Source: Bacillus methanolicus (GTDB taxonomy: Bacteria; Bacillota; Bacilli; Bacillales; Cytobacillaceae). Taken from it: DNA of 64,000 nucleotides. Below the pieces are notes generated by a model. It did not search any database. It had not been told where the DNA came from and saw nothing but the letters and a program-made list of their open reading frames with translations. Below, one piece after another: positions 56,230 to 64,000 of this stretch; position 1 is the stretch's first letter; each line of letters opens with the position of its first letter. Made by a program: the position numbers and the translations under genes. The stretch covers positions 39,024 to 103,023 of the forward strand of contig NZ_VTQX01000014.1 in NCBI RefSeq assembly GCF_008764295.1, read 5' to 3'.

Positions 56230-56571
56230 TTATTGATAAGGAAACTGTGTAGAGTAATTACTAAATTGTTGGTGTGCTTGATCAACCTTTTGTTGTTCAG
56301 CGGCCTCCAACTTATACCAACCTTTTTTAAACATTAAATTAAATAGGTCTCTTGAACTTTGATGTGTCTCTTCTAATATTTGCAAAAATTCTTGATATAA
56401 CTGGTCATGACTTGCTTCACGAACGGCAACATTTAAACTATCTGTTAAATATTTACAAGTAGAAAGACCATCGTTCATAAAATCTCTTTCATTCATTTCT
56501 GGTGTTTTTACTTTAGGTAGCTGTCCTGTTGAAGGATTCGCAATCTGCTTATTTTGTTGTTGATTTTGCAA
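56230..56571 (-). CDS. Spore coat protein, CotF family
   Basis: The 113-residue protein begins with a Gln/Asn-rich region (residues 1-28) and continues with a CotF-type helical domain: NERDFMNDGLSTCKYLTDSL and ILEETHQSSRDLFNLMFKKG, ending WYKLEAAEQQKVDQAHQQF. CotF-like proteins are ferritin-like helical bundles in the spore coat or outer layers. It follows another CotF-like gene after 18 bases on the same strand and was probably cotranscribed with it in the mother cell. Its presence supports a spore-forming host. Confidence 0.88.
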   Translation of the reverse strand: MQNQQQNKQIANPSTGQLPKVKTPEMNERDFMNDGLSTCKYLTDSLNVAVREASHDQLYQEFLQILEETHQSSRDLFNLMFKKGWYKLEAAEQQKVDQAHQQFSNYSTQFPYQ

Positions 56572-56589
56572 AATACATCACCTGCTTTC

Positions 56590-56868
56590 TTAATGCTGTT
56601 GACCTTGATTAGGATTCGGTACATTCGCCATAATGGTATCGTTATTGACTTGTAAATGAGAAAGTAAACGTTGGTAATGGTTTTGATGCATTTTTCCAGC
56701 CTGTTCAAATGCTTGTTTAATTTCCGGATCATTTACTTGCTGTGCATAGAAGTGAAATTTCTTAAATGCAAGTAATTCCCACGACATTGCATCCTTTAAA
56801 TAGGACAAGTCCTTTGTCGTAATAGCGGGTGGTGGTGATGGCATTGGTGTTTGTTGTGAAAATTGCAT
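56590..56868 (-). CDS. CotF-like spore coat protein (small subunit)
   Basis: The 92-residue protein has a Pro/Gln-rich N-terminus (TPMPSPPPAITTKD), then a ferritin-like helix pair LSYLKDAMSWELLAFKKFHF and EQAGKMHQNHYQRLLSHL. The MHQNHY motif matches the short CotF/YraG-type coat proteins that pair with longer CotF forms. ATG 56868 has AAAGGAGAAG upstream. It is adjacent to two further small genes on the same strand. Confidence 0.85.
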   Translation of the reverse strand: MQFSQQTPMPSPPPAITTKDLSYLKDAMSWELLAFKKFHFYAQQVNDPEIKQAFEQAGKMHQNHYQRLLSHLQVNNDTIMANVPNPNQGQQH

Positions 56869-56919
56869 AGTCTTCTCCTTTACAAAAAAATTTATGTTAA
56901 TAAAGGGCCATGTTGTAAC

Positions 56920-57060
56920 TTAAGACTCATTTCCCTCTTTTCCATCATTCCCTTTATCAACTCCTGTTGCACGATTAAAACTTTGAAAAACGAGGTTGAA
57001 TCCTTGATCCATCGCATTCATAGAATCCCTTTTTTGGCCTCGTTTTTTCTGTTTCTTCAA
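56920..57060 (-). CDS. Small basic protein upstream of the CotF-like genes
   Basis: A 46-residue frame starts at TTG 57060 after a strong GAGGAGGTG site with 7-8 base spacing. It reads KKQKKRGQKRDSMNAMDQGF, a basic N-terminus, followed by NLVFQSFNRATGVDKGNDGK and an acidic end. I do not recognise it. Its position before the coat genes, same strand, suggests a spore-related small protein (inference). Confidence 0.55.
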   Translation of the reverse strand: MKKQKKRGQKRDSMNAMDQGFNLVFQSFNRATGVDKGNDGKEGNES

Positions 57061-57189
57061 TTATGTACACCTCCTCATCACTAGGTTTCCAATTATTAAA
57101 TCGGATATTCATCGTTCAAGGCATCTTCTAAAAATCGACAAATTCACATACATTTATGATAATAACAGCAGTGTGAGGAGGGACAATAA

Positions 57190-57516
57190 TTGAAATTTGA
57201 ACAAGAGCGTGCAACTCTATTTGGAGAAAATTTAATTCATTTTGCGCAATATGTGCTTAATAGTGAAGATGTAAATTACCTATCTGATCGCCATAAACTA
57301 TTTCGACTCAAAAACATCGTAGAAGAATATCGTATACAATTATTAGGGGAAGAAATTGTCCGACTTAATCGATTTAGTTGGCAAAAGGAACAGTCCGAAG
57401 CATTAATCGCCAGAGCTTGCAAAGCAATTGAAAATATTGCTGAATATATAGAAAATAATTTAGATGATCTCTTTATTTACTCTGCAAGAATCCATATTTT
57501 GAAGCATTTTTATTAA
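57190..57516 (+). CDS. Helical protein of unknown function
   Basis: The 108-residue, all-helical, soluble protein starts at TTG 57190 behind GAGGAGGG. Heptad-like segments (RLKNIVEEYRIQLLGEEIVR and ACKAIENIAEYIENNLDD) suggest a helical bundle. I do not recognise the family. It is divergent from the spore coat genes. Confidence 0.6.
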   Translation: MKFEQERATLFGENLIHFAQYVLNSEDVNYLSDRHKLFRLKNIVEEYRIQLLGEEIVRLNRFSWQKEQSEALIARACKAIENIAEYIENNLDDLFIYSARIHILKHFY

Positions 57517-57592
57517 ACCTTCCATTTTACCAACTGAAGCAAGATCGCTATAATAGAAAAAGATAAATGCTGAAAAAAGGGGAAACAAGATT

Positions 57593-57787
57593 TTGAAATC
57601 AAAAAGAGTTACTTTTATCATTCCAATTATGATGGTTGTTGGCATAGCATCGATTTGGATGCTACAAACAGGCTATTCCGAAATTGATCTTACCATTCGG
57701 TTGTTCATTACATTCGGTGCCGTTGTTTTTTCAGGAATTATTTCCTATTTTCTCTTTCCTGAAAATGAAGAAAATAAACGGAGATGA
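57593..57787 (+). CDS. Small two-helix membrane protein
   Basis: The 64-residue protein has two hydrophobic segments (about 7-26 and 36-54) and a charged tail (PENEENKRR). Start TTG 57593 follows AAAAGGGG. No family recognised. The hairpin at 57782 follows at its stop codon. Confidence 0.6.
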   Translation: MKSKRVTFIIPIMMVVGIASIWMLQTGYSEIDLTIRLFITFGAVVFSGIISYFLFPENEENKRR

Positions 57788-57810
57788 AATCAGTAGGTTT
57801 CATCTTTTAT
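57782..57810 (+). terminator. Terminator after the small membrane protein
   Basis: AGATGAAA pairs with TTTCATCT and is followed by TTTATT; the stem includes the TGA stop codon of the preceding gene. Confidence 0.7.
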
Positions 57811-58155
57811 TATTTGGATGTGTTCAATAATATTGTTCTAAAACTTATACGCAAATCCTTTATGAAACTAAGAATTTACAAGTATTTCAGTTCAATAAAA
57901 CGGTAGCAAAAATCAAAACCAACCAATAACAAAACAAATTTAAAAGAATTTCAAACTAGTCTAAACCGTTTGTTTTTTAACTTCAATTTTAGCGTAACTT
58001 TTATGTTAGTCTCTGACAAATCTATGCTGAGAGAAGGGGCGACTGACTTTATCTAGCATTACGTCAAACAGAAATCATGTTTATTAACAACCAATCTAAA
58101 AAGCCAACTGCAACAAGTAACGGTGCGATTGTGTAAGAAAAGAAAGGATGTCATT
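57811..58155. other. Intergenic gap before the MscS gene
   Basis: AT-rich, no gene supported. The MscS ribosome site AAAGGATG is at its right end. Confidence 0.4.
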
Positions 58156-59025
58156 ATGTTTAAATTAGAAAAATTCATTACTAATTTCGATTGGGAAAGT
58201 CTGCTGATAAAAGGAGGAGTTATTTTACTTCAAATTATCGGGGTACTCCTCGCTTACTGGATTATTAGACGGATTGGCCGCAAAATTCTTGATCGGACAT
58301 TTAATAATGTATTGCATCGCCAAGATATAACCGAAGGAAGAGCCTTAACATTACATCGTTTGGCGGAGAATATTTTCTCATATGCTTTAGTTTTTATCCT
58401 TGCTGCCACTCTTTTTAGTGTTCTCGGAATCCCAGTTGCCAGTTTAATCGCTGGAGCAGGGATTGTCGGACTAGCAGTCGGTTTCGGCGCACAAGGATTG
58501 GTAAGTGATGTTGTAACTGGATTTTTTCTTTTACTTGAAAAACAGATTGATGTGAATGATTATGTCACGGTCGGAAACTTTGACGGGGTTGTCGAAGCAG
58601 TAGGACTTAGAACAACGCAAATTCGCGGTTTCGATGGGACTCTGCACTATATTCCGAATCGAGAAATAACAAGTTTAAGCAATCATTCAAGAGGAAACAT
58701 GCGCGCGTTAGTCGATATTGGCATTTCCTATGAGGACGATATCGATAAGGCCATTGATGTCATGCAGCATGCGTGTGAGCAAGTTGCTCAAGAAACCTCA
58801 ACAATCATCGAAGGGCCAAATGTTCTTGGTGTCCAAGCATTCGGAACCTCAGAAATAGTCATTCGTGTGATCGCAAAAACAGTAAACGGTGAACAATGGG
58901 CAATCGAGAGACAATTAAGAAAAGCGATTAAAGAAGCTTTTGATACCCATGGAATCGAAATTCCATTCCCACATCAAGTGTTAATCCAAAAACAGACAGA
59001 AACTCAGCAAAAATCATTAAGCTAA
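58156..59025 (+). CDS. Small-conductance mechanosensitive channel, MscS family
   Basis: The 289-residue protein has three membrane helices. The third contains VASLIAGAGIVGLAVGFGAQ and is followed by GLVSDVVTGFFLLLEKQIDV, the pore helix and beta-domain entry typical of MscS. The cytoplasmic beta domain then reads GVVEAVGLRTTQIRGFDGT. These channels open under membrane tension during osmotic downshock. ATG 58156 follows AAAGGATG; the frame from 58123 has no such site. Confidence 0.9.
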   Translation: MFKLEKFITNFDWESLLIKGGVILLQIIGVLLAYWIIRRIGRKILDRTFNNVLHRQDITEGRALTLHRLAENIFSYALVFILAATLFSVLGIPVASLIAGAGIVGLAVGFGAQGLVSDVVTGFFLLLEKQIDVNDYVTVGNFDGVVEAVGLRTTQIRGFDGTLHYIPNREITSLSNHSRGNMRALVDIGISYEDDIDKAIDVMQHACEQVAQETSTIIEGPNVLGVQAFGTSEIVIRVIAKTVNGEQWAIERQLRKAIKEAFDTHGIEIPFPHQVLIQKQTETQQKSLS

Positions 59026-59178
59026 GAAACAAAAGCGTGCGGTGCCTTCACAACAATGATAATTCGAATTATCCCGATTCTGGCGTAAGGAAAACTACGG
59101 GGCAGTAAAAAATGAATGAAGCTGAAGAAGATATCGATGCACTCTTTTAAAAAGTGACGAACATTTTAAGAAATCTAA

Positions 59179-59209
59179 AAAAGCCGATCAACATCAGTTG
59201 ACGGCTTTT
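59179..59209. terminator. Convergent terminator between MscS and DinB genes
   Basis: AAAAGCCG-a-TCAAC pairs with GTTGA-CGGCTTTT around ATCA, one bulged base; A and T runs on both sides allow use from either strand. Confidence 0.75.
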
Positions 59210-59215
59210 AAACAA

Positions 59216-59674
59216 TTATAGAAATTTCTTCATATCTAAAATAGCTTGATAATGTATTCCTTCGTGGAAAATTGTGCGGATGAGAACCTGTTCAATCGTA
59301 TACATTCCCATATCTGTAGGTTCAAATTCCTCTTCTAATCTTTCGCCATAGAGTTTTTTAATTTCGCTTGGTTGGTTTTTTAAAAGTATTTTTAAGTCTT
59401 GTGTACTAGGAGTTTCCCATGTGAAATCGCTAGGCGATGTACAAAAACCGAACGAATTCTGGAAAACTGCCGGTAGATTTGCATTTTCCTTTGTTACGTC
59501 CTGAATCCAAAGATATTGATCTAAATAGATATGGCCTAAATTCCAACGAATATTGTTGTTAAATCCGTTCGGAATAAGCTCTGCTTGCTCTTCGCTAATG
59601 TCTTCAACCGTTTTTAATGTTAAAGTACGATATGCTTCTAACTGATTAAATAATACTTCGTGCCTTTTTTTCAC
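59216..59674 (-). CDS. DinB family protein
   Basis: The 152-residue four-helix protein is of the DinB/YfiT class: LEAYRTLTLKTVEDISEEQA near the start, IRWNLGHIYLDQYLWIQ with the metal His, and TIFHEGIHYQAILD near the end with two more His that would complete a metal site. Members are thiol S-transferase-like or of unknown role. GTG 59674 follows GAAAG. Confidence 0.82.
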   Translation of the reverse strand: MKKRHEVLFNQLEAYRTLTLKTVEDISEEQAELIPNGFNNNIRWNLGHIYLDQYLWIQDVTKENANLPAVFQNSFGFCTSPSDFTWETPSTQDLKILLKNQPSEIKKLYGERLEEEFEPTDMGMYTIEQVLIRTIFHEGIHYQAILDMKKFL

Positions 59675-59808
59675 CTTTCATTCCCCCTAAATTCACTTTC
59701 AACGAATATATTACGTGATCGGGCTACTGATTTCCTTCAAAAATAGAAGGAATTTTCGTAATCGTAAACGAATTAAATGTTAATTAATTATAAAGAGGTG
59801 TATGCTAA

Positions 59809-60306
59809 ATGAAATCATCCCGCTATACGGTCAAGAAGTTACCTGCGTATCGGGCTATTGGCTTGAAATGGGAAGGTGCTTACAGTGAAGTGGCACAATT
59901 AAAAGAAGTGATCAATGAAATGAGTCAACGAATAGACGAGTTAAAAAATCCGCTTGATCGAAACACGCAGCTTGGTTTATCTTATCATTTAAGACCTGAC
60001 GGTTTTGTCCATTACTCTCTTTTTGAAGTAAACGAGTTTGAGGATATCCCACCTGGAATGATAGAATTTTATGTTCCTGAACTAACATACGTCATCACCC
60101 ATCATCAAAAAGGAGAGAATATAGGGAAAAGCTATACAGATATCGGGATATGGATTAATGAGATGAACTATATCCCGTATGTTGATCCAAGCAAAGCGTA
60201 TTACGATCCATTACCAATTAAGCATGAAAGATATCCACGCGATAGAGACTTGTCAGATCCACATTTTGATATTCTCATCCCAATTGAGACCGTAACTTCA
60301 GAATAA
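59809..60306 (+). CDS. GyrI-like small-molecule-binding protein
   Basis: The 165-residue single-domain protein resembles the AraC effector-binding/GyrI fold: KKLPAYRAIGLKWEGAYSEV at the start, LGLSYHLRPDGFVHYSLFEV and the conserved PGMIEFYVPELTYVI ... DFDILIPI-type end (HFDILIPIE). Such proteins bind hydrophobic cations or act as transcription-factor-free ligand domains. ATG 59809 follows AAAGAGG. It is followed by the PH-domain gene after 29 bases. Confidence 0.82.
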   Translation: MKSSRYTVKKLPAYRAIGLKWEGAYSEVAQLKEVINEMSQRIDELKNPLDRNTQLGLSYHLRPDGFVHYSLFEVNEFEDIPPGMIEFYVPELTYVITHHQKGENIGKSYTDIGIWINEMNYIPYVDPSKAYYDPLPIKHERYPRDRDLSDPHFDILIPIETVTSE

Positions 60307-60335
60307 AAATAAAGTGCATATTTGGAGGGAATTAG

Positions 60336-60701
60336 ATGGCCAATGTTAATGAAATTATGTCATGGACTTTTCACGAGGAAACAAGTGTGCCACCAGAAGT
60401 AGAGGAAATTTTAGTAGCAGGTGAAAGAGCAGAGGTTGCTTATAAAACGATACGAGATATTGCTGTCATTACAAATAAAAGGTTGATCATCTCAGATCGT
60501 CAAGGGTTGACAGGAAAGAAAGTAGAGGTATATACGATTCCTTTTAAATCGATTATCATGTACTCCTCCGAAAACGGGGGCAGACTTGATTTTAACTCAG
60601 AACTTGAATTATGGACAAAAGCAGGAAAGTTCAAATTAAATTTAAATAAAAAAGTGGATGTTCGTAAGCTAGACAGAATCATTGGAAGCTATATTCTTTA
60701 A
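60336..60701 (+). CDS. Bacterial PH domain-containing protein
   Basis: The 121-residue protein is a single bacterial pleckstrin-homology (bPH) domain: EEILVAGERAEVAYKTIRDI, ITNKRLIISDRQGLTGKKVE and IPFKSIIMYSSENGG are the strand/turn pattern, with the final helix VRKLDRIIGSYIL. Function unknown. ATG 60336 follows TTGGAGGG. Confidence 0.85.
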   Translation: MANVNEIMSWTFHEETSVPPEVEEILVAGERAEVAYKTIRDIAVITNKRLIISDRQGLTGKKVEVYTIPFKSIIMYSSENGGRLDFNSELELWTKAGKFKLNLNKKVDVRKLDRIIGSYIL

Positions 60702-60843
60702 AAAAGAATTATCATTATTGTCTTAATTCTTGGACAACACTCGGTTAATTTGCAATAATAAAAAAACGTCTGTTACTTTCTACTAAACGGAAATACTTTT
60801 ATCCGAATGGGCCAGGATCAGTTAAATACGAAGGAGTGCAACC

Positions 60844-61239
60844 ATGACAATAACTTATAAATCGCGCGATGAAGTTCCTTTAAGTGAAAAATGGAATTTA
60901 GAAGACCTTTACGTAAATCTTCAAAAGTGGGAAGATGATTTACAACTGATAGAAGTGCTAGCAAACGAATTAAAAACTTTTGATGGAGCTATCAATAATG
61001 GAAATCAATTATTGCAATTTTTAACAACGCAAGAGAAATTGTCCTATAAATTTAATCACCTCTATGCCTATGCGATGCTAAAAGTTGATGAAAATACTCG
61101 TGATACAACTTCTCAATCCTTATTGGAACGTGCAAGAGCGTTAAGTGTGAAGGTTAGTTCTGCTACTTCTTTCTTTCTCCCATTTTTACTAAGCTTAGAA
61201 GAACATACCTTAAAAAAATATATAGCTGAGGAGCAATGA
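60844..61239 (+). pseudogene. pepF: Oligoendopeptidase F, N-terminal part (interrupted by in-frame TGA)
   Basis: The 131 codons read SRDEVPLSEKWNLEDLYVN at the start, the characteristic PepF/M3 opening, and stop at TGA 61237-61239 after IAEEQ. The same frame continues beyond the stop without a shift (LTYFEKDLFESFRYKKHVLS), so the interruption is one in-frame TGA in an otherwise open gene of ~596 codons (60844-62634). ATG 60844 follows AAGGAGTG. A mutation such as TGG or CGA to TGA would explain it. Confidence 0.82.
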
Positions 61240-61317
61240 TTAACTTATTTTGAGAAAGATCTTTTTGAATCATTTCGATACAAAAAGCATGTATTAAGCA
61301 AGGAACAAGAAGCGCTC

Positions 61318-62634
61318 ATGTCTCAGTTTGGGGAAGCCTTATCTGCACCAGCCAATACTTATGGGATGATCAATAATGCCGATATTAAGTTTGGAGAAGT
61401 GACAAATGAAAGAGGTGAAAAGGTTGAACTTACAAGAGGAATGTACTCGAAGTTAATCGAGGATGAAGATCGGGAGAAGAGAAAGGAAGCATACAAAGCT
61501 TATTACCAACCATATCTCCAGATGAAAAATTCAATCGCTTCGACCTTAGCAGCGGCAATTAAAAATAATGTAACCACTTCAAAAATTCGCAACTATCCAT
61601 CTGCACTCGAAAAAGGCTTATTTGCAGATAATGTTCCGAAAGAGGTGTACGAGAACTTAATCAAGGCCACAAAGGAGCATATTGCACCGTTACATCAATA
61701 CTCAGAACTTCGCAAAGAAAAGCTTAGGCTCGATGAATTAAGACAGTATGATATGAATGTTCCTCTTGTCAGTGGTGTAAAGCAAGATATCCCTTATGAT
61801 GAAGCATATGAGATTATGATAAAAGCATTGGCTCCACTAGGTGAGGATTATATAAATACATTAAAGCACTTCAAGAAGTCACGTTATTTTGATGTCAGAG
61901 AAACTCCAGGGAAGCGTTCAGGTGCCTATAATCTTGGTGTCTATGGCGTACATCCATTTATTCTTTTAAATCATCAAGATGATCTCGATAGTCTATTTAC
62001 GTTAGTCCATGAATGCGGTCATGGCGTACATAGTCAACTAAGTTCTCAATACCAACCACAAATTACAGCTCGTTACAGTATTTTCGTAGCAGAAGTGGCT
62101 TCAACGGTAAATGAAGTGTTACTTATTAATTATTTGTTAGATAAAGAAAAAGATGAAAAAGTGAAACGACATTTGCTTAATCATTTCATTGATAAATTTA
62201 GAGGGACATTCTTCACACAGGTCATGTTTGCTGAGTTTGAAAAATTAACACATGAAAGAGCCGAACAAGGTGAGCCATTAAATGTCGAAGTCTTTAATAC
62301 CATTTATGAAACTTTATTAAGAGAATATTATGGTGATACTATCGTCGCAGATGAAGAAATGAAGTACGGATGGGCAAGAATCCCTCATTTTTATCGACCA
62401 TTCTATGTATATAAGTACGCAACAGGATTTGCATCTGCAATTCAAATTGCGACGAATCTTCTTAAGGGGAATAAAGAAACTTTACACGCTTATTTAGAGT
62501 TCTTAAAGAGTGGCAGCTCTGATTATCCGCTTGAGCTGTTAAAGAAAACGGGAGTCGATTTAACTTCACCAGCGCCGATCAAAAATTCTTTGGCCAAGTT
62601 TAAGCAACTAGTTGAAGAATTTTCATCTCTATAA
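61318..62634 (+). pseudogene. pepF: Oligoendopeptidase F, catalytic part (same frame as 60844-61239)
   Basis: This 438-codon part contains the whole zinc metallopeptidase core: the HExxH site TLVHECGHGVHSQ with the third ligand Glu in FVAEVASTVNEVLL, and the C-terminal HFYRPFYVYKYATGFASAI. It begins at a methionine inside the gene; ATG 61318 has no ribosome site, so translation as a separate protein is doubtful. PepF cleaves short peptides in the cytoplasm. With the N-terminal part it equals a complete gene apart from the internal TGA. Confidence 0.82.
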
Positions 62635-62659
62635 CATAATGGCTTGGTTATATATCACT

Positions 62660-62770
62660 GTTGATTTTTGACTCATGTTCTCCTGTCTTTTCATGAGTTC
62701 AGATCAGCGTGGCTGAAAGACGTGCGAAACCTCGGTTTCAAACAAATGAACCAACGATTATTTTATCAAC
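62660..62770. repeat. Short palindromic repeat, copy C
   Basis: GTTGATTTTTGACTCATG at the left and AAATGAACCAACGATTA then TTTATCAAC at the right are the same terminal arms as copy A, enclosing a longer centre with GAAACCTCGGTTTC. It lies between pepF and the next terminator. Confidence 0.6.
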
Positions 62771-62797
62771 AATATTGCTTTACAAAGCCAAAATAAT

Positions 62798-62829
62798 AAA
62801 CAGCCAAAGTCGAAGCGTTTGGCTGTTTT
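62798..62829 (+). terminator. Terminator downstream of pepF
   Basis: AAACAGCCAAA and TTTGGCTGTTT form an 11-bp stem around GTCGAAGCG, followed by TCC. It is the likely end of the pepF transcript. Confidence 0.7.
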
Positions 62830-63082
62830 CCTTTAATGGAGGAACAACAGGTTCGTTGGCACGGATTGGACAATCGACTAAACCACAGCAATAAAAAATT
62901 TCAGATGAAAAATCAATTAACACCGTATTTCTTTATTGAAAAAAGGAGTAGTTGAATCGGATTGTTTTTTGTTAAGTGAACAAAGGGGAGCGTGTCATTG
63001 AAATTGAACTGCTGGATAGCATGACCATTCTTTTTACTCATTCATGTTATACTTACCTTCAGAAAGTATGAGGGGTTTATCG
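62830..63082. other. Leader region of the DUF2161 gene
   Basis: No further gene. The stretch upstream contains AGTATGAGGGG, the ribosome site of the next gene. Confidence 0.4.
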
Positions 63083-63808
63083 ATGAACAAAGAGAAGAAA
63101 TATGAAAAAGATTTATTTCCACCGGTAAAAAAGTATTTTTCTAAACTGAACTATGAAGTATATGGAGAGGTGAACGACTGTGATGTTGTTGCCGTTAAAG
63201 CGGATGAATTGATTATTATCGAATTAAAATTACACTTCAACAGTGATTTGCTAATTCAAGCAACAAATCGACAACGTCTTACGGATCAAGTGTACGTTGC
63301 CATTCCAAAACCACGTTTCAAACGAAATTCAAAAAAATGGCATGATATGTGCCATTTACTAAAGAGATTAGAGCTTGGCTTAATTATGGTTACATTTTTA
63401 AAATCTACTACTAAACTAGAAGTAATTTTAGAACCTGGACCATATGATCGAAAATATAGTGTTCAAAGTTATAAAAGAAAACGTCAAAAATTATTTGATG
63501 AAATTAAAGGTCGAAATATAAACAATAATATTGGCGGTAGCAATCAAACAAAAATTATGACTGTGTATAAGGAAAATTGTATTCAGATTGCTATTTGTTT
63601 CCTTCACTACGGACCATTATCACCAAAAAAGCTTCGACAATTGGGAACTGGAGACAAGACGTTATCGATTTTATCTCAAAACCATTACGGCTGGTTTAGA
63701 AGAATTGCAAGAGGGGTCTATGATCTTAGTGAACTAGGAAAAAAAGAGTTAACAAAATTCCCTGAAGCTGTCCATTACTACACAAGCTTGATTAAACAAC
63801 AAACCTAG
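63083..63808 (+). CDS. DUF2161 family protein (PD-(D/E)XK-like)
   Basis: The 241-residue protein begins MNKEKKYEKDLFPPVKKYFS and contains DCDVVAVKADELIIIELKL, the D...ExK nuclease-like core of the DUF2161 family. A C-terminal part carries ILSQNHYGWFRRIARGVYDL. The family is annotated as putative phosphodiesterase or nuclease of unknown role. ATG 63083 follows GAGGGG; the earlier start at 63044 lacks a site. The terminator at 63801 overlaps its stop codon. Confidence 0.82.
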   Translation: MNKEKKYEKDLFPPVKKYFSKLNYEVYGEVNDCDVVAVKADELIIIELKLHFNSDLLIQATNRQRLTDQVYVAIPKPRFKRNSKKWHDMCHLLKRLELGLIMVTFLKSTTKLEVILEPGPYDRKYSVQSYKRKRQKLFDEIKGRNINNNIGGSNQTKIMTVYKENCIQIAICFLHYGPLSPKKLRQLGTGDKTLSILSQNHYGWFRRIARGVYDLSELGKKELTKFPEAVHYYTSLIKQQT

Positions 63809-63840
63809 TCTAAAGCTACAGTTTAGACTAGGTTTGATTT
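63801..63840 (+). terminator. Terminator of the DUF2161 gene
   Basis: AAACCTAGTCTAAA and TTTAGACTAGGTTT form a perfect 14-bp stem around GCTACAG; the TAG stop codon lies in its left arm. The downstream T-run is short (GATTT). Confidence 0.75.
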
Positions 63841-63849
63841 AGGAACGCA

Positions 63850-63999
63850 TTAATAATTCCAGCGATAATGTCCAGCAATAGGCGTCTTAAATGAAGTTAA
63901 TTTAACTTCCGCAGCAAAAGGCGGGTTATTATGAATAACTCAACTTTCGCAGACCAAATCAGGCAGGTAAGCCCTAATATAACCGGGTAAACCTGTAAC
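63850..63999 (-). other. Possible C-terminal fragment of a reverse-strand gene entering from the right edge
   Basis: Reading from the right edge, one frame gives VTGLPGYIRAYLPDLVCES, a TGA at 63940-63942, then VIHNNPPFAAEVKLTSFKTP and IAGHYRWNY ending at TAA 63850-63852. It looks protein-like on both sides of the TGA. The family is not recognised and too little is visible to judge. Confidence 0.25.
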
Positions 64000-64000
64000 C

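Noticed and set aside
60844..63999. TGA read as tryptophan, as an explanation for in-frame TGA codons
   Set aside because: TGA is used as a normal stop by other genes in the window (for example at 5853-5855 and 36-kb neighbours), and TGG is used freely for Trp. The transporter ATPase is stopped by TAA, not TGA.

Overview
The window is a stretch of chromosome from a low-GC, spore-forming Bacillaceae relative. The evidence is AT-rich intergenic DNA, strong AGGAGG-type ribosome binding sites with frequent TTG/GTG starts, catabolite-response (cre) boxes, CotF-type spore coat proteins, and many genes whose closest recognisable counterparts are Bacillus subtilis genes (gmu, cysJI, cysH operon, thiXYZ/tenA, ald/adeR, xpt/pbuX). 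No tRNA, rRNA, CRISPR array or intact transposase was found.

Layout. 1-690: end of a small membrane protein and a miniature secreted-type phospholipase A2-like gene. 690-9590: a carbohydrate island with a LacI regulator, two sugar isomerase/epimerase TIM-barrel genes, two Gfo/Idh/MocA dehydrogenases and a ribose-type ABC transporter. Three near-identical 14-bp palindromes sit just downstream of three promoters, which makes this look like one local regulon. The transporter ATPase is split by an in-frame TAA. 9780-11150: MATE efflux pump. 11280-17650: thiamine salvage operon thiE-thiM-thiD-thiW-thiY-thiX-thiZ-tenA (reverse strand) behind two tandem TPP riboswitches, each with its own terminator. 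17690-20890: VOC protein, alanine dehydrogenase and its PucR-type regulator. 21300-29400: glucomannan-type operon gmuB-A-C-D-R-E-F, without the mannanase gene gmuG, followed by a second family 1 glycosidase. 29400-30780: a truncated sugar-efflux MFS gene abutting a frameshifted DUF5634-type gene. 30850-41100: nearly complete assimilatory sulfate reduction (cysL, cysJ, cysI, yezD-like, cysH, cysP, sat, cysC) plus siroheme synthesis genes sumT and sirB; the precorrin-2 dehydrogenase gene is not in this stretch. 41100-42660: a decayed zone. 42670-46630: PAP2 phosphatase, glycosyltransferase, UDP-glucose dehydrogenase, methionine aminopeptidase. 47100-49380: xpt-pbuX behind a guanine riboswitch. 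49530-50915: remnants of a LysR gene joined to the broken C-terminal end of an RHS toxin, followed by an intact candidate immunity gene. 51560-57800: atypical guanylate-kinase-like protein, GH18-SLH protein, lipoprotein, DUF1906 protein, spore coat genes and small unknowns. 58150-63810: MscS channel, DinB, GyrI-like, PH-domain protein, pepF interrupted by an in-frame TGA, and a DUF2161 protein.

Two themes stand out. First, RNA and operator control is unusually legible: tandem TPP switches, a guanine switch, a three-operator LacI regulon and cre boxes over promoters. Second, many genes are broken (the transporter ATPase, the MFS gene, DUF5634, lysR, rhs and pepF), and three copies of a short palindromic repeat are present, suggesting ongoing gene decay; sequencing error should be excluded for the single-base cases.
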